Shown here piece after piece: positions 54,886-64,000 of a DNA stretch of 64,000 bases. The position numbers and the translations under genes are program-made. Every line of letters begins with the position of its first letter. The first letter of the stretch is position 1. The notes beneath the pieces are model-generated. The model did not search any database, was not told the DNA's origin, and saw only the letters and a list, made by a program, of their open reading frames with translations. The stretch is from assembly GCA_026182355.1 (NCBI GenBank), contig JAPFBL010000084.1, positions 10,519,001 through 10,583,000 of the forward strand, written 5' to 3'. Source of the stretch: Hermatobates lingyangjiaoensis. Its lineage: Eukaryota > Arthropoda > Insecta > Hemiptera > Hermatobatidae.

Positions 54886-55915
54886 AGTAAAATTTTTGAG
54901 GGCTGAATATCTTTAATATACGCCTCAAGAATATGGAGGTGGCTATTACTTTGTTCTGATCTAAACCTACTCTCTCTTTGACTAGCATTTCCCTAGTAAG
55001 GGCAGTTTTATGGATTTGTTTTGTGTGTTCTTCGGTCAGGCCGTTGTGTGATGTAGGGTAAGACAGGCTCTATAATTTAGCGGTCGTCATCTCGATGTAC
55101 CGTGTTTTCAGAGTAGCACACATCCCTGTATTACAAGTATACTGCTGCACCAGGTGACTCCTCTGCATTATTGAGCCGTCGATGGGTGGTTCCTAACGAG
55201 AAGGCTGTGAGTTTTCTTTGTTTTGTAGTAAACTCTCAGTCTGAATCTGTTTTCATTGGTGGTAACAACGTTGAAGTAAATGGTTTTCTTAAGATTCTGC
55301 TCATCCTGTTTGTAACAATTGTTCATGTATCCTTTTTAATACAGGGATTATAGAGAAAAAGTCTTCTTCCAGATAATTAGCTGGAGCTTCTTTTCTTATT
55401 CTTTGCACTTTCTGTTGTTACCTAGAATAGTTTTGAGTACTATTCATCTGTTTTATAGTTCTCAGAAGACTGATTTTCATAATATATCTTATATTTAGTG
55501 TGATCTTTCTCTTCATTTTTCCTGTTGTTCTTGATCTTTTGACTCATGTAATTTTTTAGAGTTCTATCAAATTCACTATTGCTATAACCATTATTAATAA
55601 AGAGTTGTTTCAGACTGTTCACTGAATTGTTAAAAATGCTCCAATTTGACGAGATTCTGAAGGCTCTATCTATTAGAGTTTTAATTGAACCTTGTTTGTA
55701 TCTAGTGGGACATTCACTCTTACTATTAAGGTATATTTCAAGTACAGAGCTATTGATATTTCATTGTCGTTTGAACTTATTTGAACATCTAAAAAGTTAA
55801 TAGGGTTGGTAATACTTATTTCATGCGTAAATTTTAGTATGCACATTTCCTCGAACTTCCTTTTTATTTCTATTAGTATTTCCAAGTTATACAGAGAGAC
55901 CTCAGTTAGCAACAC
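54886..55915 (-). pseudogene. Third PLE copy (different lineage): RT C-terminus and decayed endonuclease
   Basis: On the minus strand from 55915: KFTHEISITNPINFLDVQIS and NDNEISIALYLKYT (post-palm RT), then SLKQLFINNGYSNSEFDRTL. At 55220-55080 pieces of the endonuclease read LVRNHPSTAQ, AVYLYNTGMCATLKTRYIEM and TTAKL, with TALTREMLVKERV at 55010-54975. The YIEMTT segment corresponds to the YIGMTT of the 22 kb endonuclease, and LTRE.LV is shared. Many frameshifts. It abuts the second copy in the same orientation. Confidence 0.65.
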
Positions 55916-55924
55916 AATAAATAA

Positions 55925-56380
55925 TAGCCAGAGAAAACGACCATAAAAGGCTGAGAACCTAGAAGCGCTTTACATCCTAGAGAAGTGTCTAAGCTTTAAT
56001 GAACAGAAAGACAATTTAGTGACCAACTGCGGTTGTTTGGAAATCTTATACACACCAAAAAGAAAGTAAGAGAACAAATTGAAGGAAGAAGTAGTGCACA
56101 GCCGCATCAAGACACGCCTGATGAAGAAATATATTGGGTAATTTCATGAAGAATAACACAACGATACTTCAAAAATGTGATTCCCCAAACCAAAAATTGT
56201 AACCTCTATAGCTGTTACCATGAGTAGTAATTACTTCAATTCTTTTAGTCTTAATTAATGTTAGCTTAATTAGTTTTATTTATGTTACTTAATTTGTTTA
56301 ATAGATAATTATTTTAATTTAATGTTTAATTCCTGAATATGGTGAATTGTGAGCACCGAAACTTGCCGATTTATATAGTA
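55925..56380 (+). mobile_element. PLE endonuclease C-terminus and 3' tail, inverted against the third copy
   Basis: Reads RENDHKRLRT, a stop, then EALYILEKCLSFNEQKDNLV. It matches the RLRILEAL.I tail of PLE endonucleases. It lies 10 bases from the truncated 5' edge of the minus-strand copy, another head-to-head junction like 53.4 kb and 23.38 kb. A CTGAATATGGTGAATTGTGAG...CCGAAACTTG segment near 56333-56365 could be its terminal hairpin. Confidence 0.5.
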
Positions 56381-56502
56381 AATAATAAAAAATATGGTGA
56401 ATTAATTTATGAGCTACCCAACCAAGATTTGGAAAACTGTTTTAAAAAATTAGAAACATTTTCTATGCAACTAAATAACGTATAACCAGATATTCCTTTT
56501 TA

Positions 56503-56506
<4 letters not shown>

Positions 56507-56546
<40 letters not shown>

Positions 56547-56728
56547 TCAAACGACAATATGAAAGGGGAAAAAAAGACTATGGTCTTTCAATCGCAACAA
56601 GCGGTCCTCGTCAGTGTCAAAAACCCAACAGTTGCGGTTGAAAGATCTTAATTTTTTTTCCCCATTTCATATTGAGGTTTTATCGTTGATTGTTGTTTCA
56701 CGTGTTTATGTGAAATCTTATATATGTA
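56507..56728. repeat. Foldback unit of the main hammerhead-like family, diverged copy with (TA)n
   Basis: A TA tract at 56507-56544, then TCATCAAACGACAATATG, GACTATGGTCTTTCAATCGC and CCTCGTCAGTGTC. The right arm starts GTTGCGGTTGAAAGATC and ends TTTCACGTGTTTATGTGAAATC. The right arm lacks CTGACGA, and the left core has two changes. Confidence 0.75.
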
Positions 56729-58049
56729 TATATTTTGCAGTTTAACATTTGTAGTGAAAAGAATTAAAACAAATAAGGGCCCAGAAAAGTTAGAAAGAAA
56801 AAAAATATGTATACATAAAGTGGAGTTGATAAAATGAATTCTAGGTTATTAAATGAAAATATAAACGTTTAATTGTAAAAAGAAATAAATGTCTTTTTAC
56901 CAACCAGTTCTATCAGAGTTTTACAAAAAAATATAGAAAAGAAGATATTGTTCATAGAGCTATAGAAAGATGAGAAGGGGCCGAGTAGGGATTAGGGGTT
57001 TTAAATGTAAGAGGAGGCAATAAGTTGAAACAGCTGAGGGTAAGGACAATAAATATGTCAAAAACTGCTGCACTTAATCCCACTTTTTAATTGAAGTTGG
57101 TAGGCAAGGATTTATTTCAACTTATCCATTTGTTTATTTGTAAGGGACACTACGTAGAAAACCCAGCATTGATACCAATACAATATTAAAACAAATAAGT
57201 AGTAGGGTAAAAATTTATTAACTTTAAATTATAACTTCAGAAATATAACAAACATTTCGTACTAATGATACGATATTGACCTGTTATCACAGCTACCTAC
57301 ATTTTTAAAAATTATTAAATACTAATAATTTTCTAGCACTATTGTTATATGGAACAATTAAATAAATAGGATTAACAATTTCATCAGTAGAGTGATGATA
57401 TTAAAATATATTTGGCACTATTTAAAGAGAGTGCAGTAATACTCGTATTGTGAAGAATCAAATCGGTATGTCAAATATGAGGTAATAAAATGGCGTGAAA
57501 ACATGTATCGTTCACAAATTAAATCAATATTTGTCTTAATGAAAAAACTTACAAATCGTTATCAGATCGAGTAAGTAAGTTCAGTTACTTCAAGTCTGCA
57601 ACCGAAGGAGTAACAAAATCAGAAGATATACACACGTTTCTATTATTTTGAACAAACATTACTATACAGAGTTATTGAAAATTGGAAGTTTAACGACATT
57701 ATATACATTGCATGTTTAAGCAATTAAGTTTTATGGATACACACCCCCTCATGTGTGGCCTGCACAGGATGAATATCAATTTTCATTGTTTTATTCCTCT
57801 TTGTGGTAATTGAAATACCTGTATCACGAAAGTTTTTTTAAAAATTACTAATCTTCTGTTCAATTTTTTGCCAACATTTCATTGTCTGTAATGAGTCGTT
57901 TAGCGTCAAAAAACTTTTTCTTAAGGTATTTTTCAAAAAAGATTACCTCAACTCATCCCTTGTATAATACTTTTTTTTTGTTTATAAACATTATGAATTA
58001 TCGCTGTCTTTAAGTTGCTAAATAATATGTTAATTGATACTTTTAGTTC
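56729..58049. other. AT-rich DNA, no gene recognised
   Basis: No conserved coding or element signature seen. Confidence 0.45.
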
Positions 58050-58270
58050 TATAAGTTTACCTAATATAGTGGTGTCCAAAATAATTGCATATTATTCTTT
58101 AAATCTTATTTTAATTGATTATTACCACTACCATTTAAAAATTTTATTTTTAAGGAAGAATTTCATTGATTAAGCAAAGAAATGTGGTAGAAAATCAAAA
58201 TGCTTAATATATTTCTATTTATATTCTACAAGCTAAATAAAATAAAGCAGCAATAATAACAGTTATAAAA
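58050..58270 (+). repeat. Repeat family R2, copy 2
   Basis: Matches 45640-45900 in block order, including CTAATATAGTGGTGT, TTATTTTAATTGATTATTA and CAAAATGCTTAATATATTTC. Confidence 0.6.
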
Positions 58271-58319
58271 TTTTTATTAATGTAATATTATATAAGGACC
58301 AAAGTGTGGGCCATAACTT

Positions 58320-58860
58320 TGCCTGAAGATAACCATAGAATGGCTGAAACACGTCGCAACTAATATGATCAAGAGGTCACCATGCAGAAACATTTTCTCT
58401 TGAACCAGCTATCCAAAAATAGAAGCATTAACAATCAACAGTACAAACAACAGTGTAACTTCAAATTTAACAAAACCAATGACTCAAAGGAGTCTCTATG
58501 TGAAGAAGTTGGAGTCCAGCGTCAATATATATTAAGGAACTGTGCAACCTGTACCCCTATTGACAAGAAGGCAAAAGCTACTTTGCCTAAATGACTACTA
58601 ACAAGAGATTCAAGGAAAGTAAAATTAATACCAGCAGTATACAATGCAGAAAACGAAAACCCGACCACCATAAAAAACAGAAACAGAAAGGAAATCAGGA
58701 GTTGACTGCAAAGTGAGCCTCATGTTTTCTGTTAATATCATTGACAGAAGCAACAGTTGGAGACTCAGATGACGGTTCAACCGAAAATTAGAGACTGTAA
58801 GTTTGTTCGTCCCCGATAGTTTACTGTGAAACTTGTATATACATATAAACATATATGGGA
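58320..58860 (+). repeat. Possible PLE-end fragments
   Basis: CTGAAGA, a CCAT/ATGG hairpin and GAAACACG at 58322-58360, and GATGACGGTTCAACCGAAAATTAGAGACTG at 58762-58798 (the GGAGACTG family). An open frame between them (58382-58594) has no recognisable homologue. Confidence 0.35.
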
Positions 58861-59159
58861 CAGATTAGTCAGTCATTTACATTGGGAACTAAATGTAAAT
58901 GAATTGATGTGAATGTAAATGTGAATTAATTAATTAAGAAATTAATTAATTAACTAAATGTAAATGTGAATTGAAATAGCATAAATACTTAATGGTTATA
59001 GTTTCAAAATATTTTTAATAGGTCTAGTATGACAACGTGAGTAATTATTATTTTAGCGATATCTTTGTGCACAATTTATAACATTGAATTTATGCTATTG
59101 TATTAGCAGGAAGTGATAGAGATAGAGCAAGCCCATATAAAAGTCTATGAATATAATCA

Positions 59160-60070
59160 TAATTTAAACAGAAGTTTCGTATCGGTGGGTGGGTGGGTGA
59201 AAATGTATCCAAAGTTTGTGGCCACGCTACGGTCCAGAATCTTTGATGGATCAAATTGATATTTTACACAAAAATGAGCCTCATAATGTACTCGTAGATG
59301 AGCCCTATTGTTTGGGAGCGATTATAGATGACGGGAAAGTCACATTTTTGCCAAAACCTGTTTTTATACTATATTATTTTCTCCTAAACTGTTAATTCTA
59401 GAGTCTTGGAATTTTGGCATTATCTTTAAAGCTACAAAAGTATTAAACGAAAAATATTCTCAAATTTTTAAAACAAAAGGGAATATTTTGTTCAATAAAA
59501 TGTAAAACTTCTGACTTATAATTCAGTCTGAAAGTTCTGAGAGCGATACAAGCCATATCATTTGACTGATTAAAATAAAACAATACCTAGAAATAGCACT
59601 TTTTAGCAAAATAATTTGAGATAATTTTTTTCAAATTACATACACCAAAAGGTTAGAGTACATTTTCTCTTTTTTTTTTAAATGATTTTTAATGTTTAAT
59701 GGCTCATTAAAAACGCATGAAACTTTGCCGAAAAATTGAACAAAAAATTAGCAATTTATAAAAAAAAGTTTTGAAATTTCAATTACGGCAAAGCAATACA
59801 GCTATAAAAACTGATTGTTTATCCTAGTCTAATGGTCTACTTGCTGTACTTGTATCTGTTTACATTGACTTAAAATTTTTTGAGTGAATCTACTATAATA
59901 AAATTGATGTGTAGAGGTTTAATGAAAAATGTTTGAATAATTTAATAACTTAATATGATATGTAAAAGAACATAATTCTTACATGTAAAACATACACGCC
60001 AATAAAATATACATGTTCTGATGCTTTCCATGGTATGATGAATTTGTCTAACGAAATGCTCTAATCAATC
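59160..60070 (+). repeat. Repeat family R1, longest copy
   Basis: Begins GGTGGGTGGGTGGG, then CCACGCTACGGTCCAGAATC, TTTGATGGATCAA(A/G)TTGATATTTTACACA, CCCTATTGTTTGGGA and GATGGGAAAGTCAC-like blocks. All recur in order at 62200-62360. Later blocks (GCTCATTAAAAACGCATGAAA, GTTTATCCTAGTCTAATGGT) recur at 62495-62660, and the last block matches 43390-43500. No coding capacity or inverted ends seen. Confidence 0.7.
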
Positions 60071-60879
60071 TATGTTTTGTTAAATTAAACAAAATTTAAT
60101 ATCAGATTTAGATTGATTATTAAATTGTGGAATATGAATATGGTATTATGGAATAAGTTCTGGTGTTATGGTATGGATGGGAGAAGTGTGTATTCCCAGA
60201 AGCGGAGACTTTACTATCTTATAAACGATGCAAGTTTCTTGATTTTTATTGAAATAAAATATTTGGTTTTGAAAGTTTAAAATTTAATAAAATAATTAAT
60301 CATCAGTAAATAAAAGATGTTTGGTGTCTCGTAGGTGGTTGATTTTGAGTAAGGAACATTCAATAAATTTTTAAAGTTTATACAATTTAAACTGTAGAAA
60401 TAATATAACGTTCTTTTCGGATTTATTGTCATCTTCAGGAAAGTAAAAGTAGAAATGGTAGAAAAAATACTGTAGTGGAAACGTGAAAGCCTCTACCGAC
60501 CGATCGAAGTTCTAAAAGTATTGAGTATTCGATCCTGTTTAAAGATTAATGATGTGATTGACAAAAAATTTGACATTTCTTATCTAGTATTTAAGAAGCT
60601 TAAATATTTTTTTTAAAAATAAGATAACAATTTTTATCAAATAAAATTTTCTAGAAAATTAGGGAAGTATTTTAAAATAAAAAAAAATGTTCATACAGAG
60701 GTCTATTGCGTGTTTCTATACAACCATTCTTATTTCGCAGTTCTAAATAATGATTCTAAGTTATAAATAAAATAAAACAAATACACTAATCATAATTCTT
60801 CATGGGTTCCCTTACTTTACATAATTCTGCATATCTTGAGATACCATGTATGAAGAGAAAAAACTTCACATATTGTAGG
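60071..60879. other. AT-rich DNA, no gene recognised
   Basis: A terminal-hairpin-like fragment TCTTTTCGGATTTATTGTCATCTTCAGG lies near 60410-60440. Otherwise nothing. Confidence 0.4.
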
Positions 60880-61185
60880 GTAAGAAGTTAATGAAATGGT
60901 CTCCATATATAAACATTTTAATGGTATAAACAACGCGTTTCGAACACGTAGTGTTCTTCCTCAGGCATTAACTAAGAGTGAGTGTCGGTGGTGCAACCGA
61001 CCGTCGGCAGTTGTACCACCGACACTCACCCTTAGTTAATGCCTGAGGAAGAACACTACGTGTTCAAAACGCGTTGTTTATACCATTAAAATGTTTATAT
61101 ATGGAGACCATTTCATTAACTTTTTACCCTACAATGAGTGAATACCACATAATAAGTGATTGCACTACGTTAGAACTTTACATAT
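60880..61185. repeat. Foldback unit of the GAAGAACACTACGTG family, copy 2, near-perfect arms
   Basis: Arms of about 125 bases are inverted around ACCGACCGTCGGCAGTTG. The right arm has CCTGAGGA, the GAACAC/GTGTTC hairpin and AAAACGCGTTG; the left arm, on the minus strand, has the intact GAAACGCG. The spacer CGGTGGTGCAACCGACCGTC is GC-rich and palindromic, in sharp contrast with the surroundings. Confidence 0.85.
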
Positions 61186-62084
61186 ACATAGGAAATACCA
61201 CTGTAAGTGTATGTTATAAATACATTATACATATTTATATAAATATATATAACACGATGAAAACTTACAGTCTGAACTAAATTTGTGAAAGAATGTATCA
61301 TGAGGAAATGGTGTAATTAAATGTAACTAAAGATACTATAGTGCGAAATACTTAGGAGTCACTGTTTATATTGCTTGTATTTGCACTTGTGAGGCTCAAG
61401 AGTGGGCTTTATTAAATTGCTTGTAATTGTTTGTAGTTGGTAAGTAAATAAATCAGTGGATTCACATGTTAAGCCGTAGACGGCAGACACAGCAATGCCT
61501 AGAGACTTATTTGCACTCAATGACCCGAACATGATTAGGCTTTCACAATGATCACATTTTATAATGACAGACAATAATTTAAAAGTTTTTGGGCATATCA
61601 TTATATTGTTTTTTTTATAATGTTAATTAAATGCTATATATTGCTATAAATCATTATAACTACATCAAATGTTTAAGATCAAACATATTTCTTTAATTTT
61701 TTTTGTCATGAAAACATCACCATTATCATAATTCTACTCTAAAATAAAGTACTTATAAATAATGTTGTTATTAAGTTGTTAATAGAGATTTTTTTATTTT
61801 TACTTGTGTAATGATTTACAATTGAAAATATCAAAATACCATGAAAAAGCTGAACAAGAAATATTAGTTAATATGGTCATAATTAGCTGAGATTTTGCGT
61901 CTTTCAGACATGATATGCTATAATATTATATTTAGTTATATATAACAAGAACTCAATTGAACTCAACAAATATTAATCAATCAAATTGCTATTGATTGGA
62001 CATTTAATATTCTTGTGTAGGTAGCAACGTTTTCCATTTCAATTTACATAGTATCAAACTAAATTTACATTATATAATTTTTTA
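61186..62084. other. AT-rich DNA, no gene recognised
   Basis: No supported feature. The 80-codon minus-strand frame at 61359-61601 has no recognisable family. Confidence 0.4.
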
Positions 62085-62770
62085 TTTTACTATAAGTAAA
62101 GTGCAGTGATTGTGAAAAAATTCGATCTCGAGATTTTGACGGAATTACATGTTTTGAGGTCCCAGAAGTCGTTTTAAGAAGTTTTCATGATGATGTCTGT
62201 GTGTGTGGGTGGGTGGGTGAGTGTGTTAGCACTGGTTGTTACCACGCTACGGTCCAGAATCTTTGATGGATCAAGTTGATATTTTACACAAAATTGGGCC
62301 TCATAGGGAAGAAGATCCCTATTGTTTGGGAAGAATTATGCTTGATGGGAAAGTCACCGTTTGACAGATCAAAATGAAACTAAGCTTAGAAATAGAATAT
62401 TATATGGAAAATGATTTTAACCAATTTTTTTTAAAATTACATTCACCAAAGGGGCGTTAAAGTACGATTTCTGTTTTCAAAAAATGCCTTTTTGACGCTA
62501 AACGGCCCATTAAAAACTCATGAAAATTTGATCATAAATGGAGATGATCAATTTTTTGATCCATAAATTAGCAATTCATAAAAAAAAATCATGAAATTTC
62601 AATTATGGGAAAGAGCAATAAAGCTATAAAAATTGTTTGTTTATCCTAGACTAAGGGATCACCTGCTATACTTGTCGAATTGTTGATATTTTTTTACAAT
62701 GTTTACATTGACTTAGAAATTTTTTGAGCAAAACCACTGAGATAAAATTAAACTATTCTAGTCTAATAGT
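62085..62770 (+). repeat. Repeat family R1, second long copy, with its 5' module
   Basis: The 5' part (ACTATAAGTAAAGTGCAGTG, TACATGTTTTGAGGTCCC) recurs at 63735-63835. The middle (CCACGCTACGGTCCAGAATC) and 3' parts match 59190-59960. The module order is constant, so this is one family about 1 kb or more long. Confidence 0.7.
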
Positions 62771-63539
62771 TCATATTTATTATTTTCAAAAATTAGAAGC
62801 TCCCAACTATAAATGATTTAAATTATATTGAATAGCTGGCTTCGACTTTGAGTTGAGTATGTAAACTGGTTAATTACTAATATATTTTTTCCCAATATTC
62901 ATTCATGGCAAGCTTATATCAGAGTACAAGACGCAGGTAAAAAGATAACACTCACTCAGAGAAAACTGGTATATATGATTTTCGATAAAGGGGAAGGAAA
63001 ATGATTTTAATAAATACTAAGAAGCCATAAAATTCCCAGAATAATAATGTTATAAAAAACCAAATATGTAAAACATAATTCGAAATGGAAATCTTTCATT
63101 TGAAGATTAATAAATGTAATTATTGTTTATCCTTAATTATACATTATCTAAAACGACATTTTTTCTTGGATGTTTATGATGTTTTAAGAGAAAATAAGAG
63201 TATTTTCCTGATTTGAAATTGAAAATTTGACTTAAACATTCAATGTAGAAGGAGGTCAAGTAAACGATATAAGAAATCCTCTGGCCATTTGAACAAACGC
63301 ATGTACTCTTGTAGGAGATTATTTCGTATCATGAAATTTTCACTTTGGCTTTTAAAAAATGTTATTACTGCTGTAGTTATACCAATGAGATTATTTGCAT
63401 CAGCTGTGGGATGTACAAAAATAAGCTTATATATTGATAAGTCGATCAATCACTATCTGTACTACCTCAAAAATGAAAGACTAATAAGCATCTTCCATTT
63501 AAATGTTTACATTATGCTTAAATTAGACATTATATATTA

Positions 63540-63870
63540 TATACCCAAGAACATTGATATTAAGTTTACTTATAGTAATGTTGAGTGCAGGCCACTCCAG
63601 ATTTTTTCACTAATATGTTATAAACATTTTTCACTAATTTGAAAAGTTATTGCATAGATTATGTACTTTTATTAAAAAGTATATACATATATGATAATCT
63701 CTAATTATTTGTAAAATGACTCAGTCAACGAATTTTTGCTTTACTATGGGTAAAGTATAGTGATCGTGAAAAAGTCGATGTCTAGATTTTAATGGATTTA
63801 CATGTTTTGAGGTCCCCAAATTCGTTTTATGATGTTTTGATATCTGATTGACTAGGTGGGTTATTTGTTG
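63540..63870 (+). repeat. Repeat family R1 modules, rearranged order
   Basis: At 63555-63605 the module GATATTAAGTTTACTTATAG...GGCCACTCCAGATTTTTTC (as at 43580 and 46690) is followed at 63735-63835 by the 5' module (as at 62090-62190). The junction of one copy's 3' end with the next copy's 5' end suggests tandem or adjacent insertion. Confidence 0.55.
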
Positions 63871-63883
63871 GATTATATGATTG

Positions 63884-63886
<3 letters not shown>

Positions 63887-63940
<54 letters not shown>
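63887..63940. repeat. (TA)n microsatellite
   Basis: About 27 TA units, directly followed by a PLE-terminus-like unit. Confidence 0.95.
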
Positions 63941-63942
<2 letters not shown>

Positions 63943-64000
63943 ATAAAAGTATCGACCGAGGAATAGAAACAAAAGTAAAGTTTATCGGGACTCGGTCAGT
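63941..64000 (-). repeat. PLE-terminus-like unit (GAAACGTTG family), cut by the window end
   Basis: TTGATAAAAGTATCGACCGAGGAATAG...TTTATCGGGACTCGGTCAGT matches the outer part of the units at 27902 and 38526. The rest lies beyond the window. Confidence 0.7.

Noticed and set aside
17401..56728. Regularly recurring repeats that could suggest a CRISPR array
   Set aside because: Spacing is irregular over 40 kb, repeats are inverted and spliced genes are eukaryotic, so a CRISPR array is excluded.
58382..58594. 70-codon frame between two PLE-end-like fragments
   Set aside because: No PLE or other motif recognised, so it is not called as a gene.
63289..63642. 117-codon plus-strand frame
   Set aside because: It runs into an R1 repeat module, has repeat-derived text at its end and matches no family I know.
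20189..63972. Tyr-Ile repeat peptides (YIYIYIYI) in several frames
   Set aside because: They are translations of (TA)n microsatellites.

Overview
The window is AT-rich nuclear DNA from an animal. It has spliced genes with GT-AG introns, standard stop codons and a dense load of metazoan-type transposable elements. The mix of several Penelope-like element (PLE) lineages, a BEL/Pao LTR element, a FLYWCH-MULE, a Helitron helicase remnant, an I/Jockey-type LINE and (TA)n microsatellites suggests an invertebrate. I cannot name the species.

Two conserved host genes are recognisable, both incomplete at their 5' ends, and they converge tail to tail. The plus strand (3.46-6.99 kb) carries the last four coding exons of the DNA polymerase alpha B subunit (POLA2), with a decayed LINE in its first large intron. 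The minus strand (17.08-8.95 kb) carries the last five coding exons of a branched-chain amino acid aminotransferase (BCAT). Exon phases join cleanly in both. The BCAT N-terminal exons were not found; they may lie in the repeat-rich DNA beyond 17.1 kb or outside the window.

From about 17 kb onward the window is mostly mobile DNA. PLE pieces encoding N-terminal leader, reverse transcriptase (RT) and GIY-YIG endonuclease occur at 2.7-3.3, 14.2-14.9, 19.1-23.5, 26.0-26.2, 29.7, 30.7-31.3, 36.7-37.5 and 51.5-56.4 kb. The clearest is at 52.1-54.0 kb: a minus-strand RT-endonuclease copy joined to an inverted endonuclease-only copy, giving two 573-bp arms that look identical. Many short foldback units, nearly all bounded by (TA)n, carry the core pattern CTGANGA-hairpin-GAAA. 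In the main family this fits a type I hammerhead ribozyme with a palindromic tetranucleotide in place of stem III.

Other mobile elements: a MULE DNA transposon at 23.98-26.44 kb with terminal inverted repeats made of short A/C-rich repeats, a 9-bp target duplication and a PLE piece inside it; an internally deleted BEL/Pao element at 32.40-36.33 kb with apparently identical LTRs and a 5-bp target duplication, retaining gag-protease and the integrase tail but no RT; a decayed Helitron helicase at 49.23-49.96 kb; and unclassified repeat families across 43-64 kb. The 39-48.8 kb stretch is almost empty of recognisable genes.
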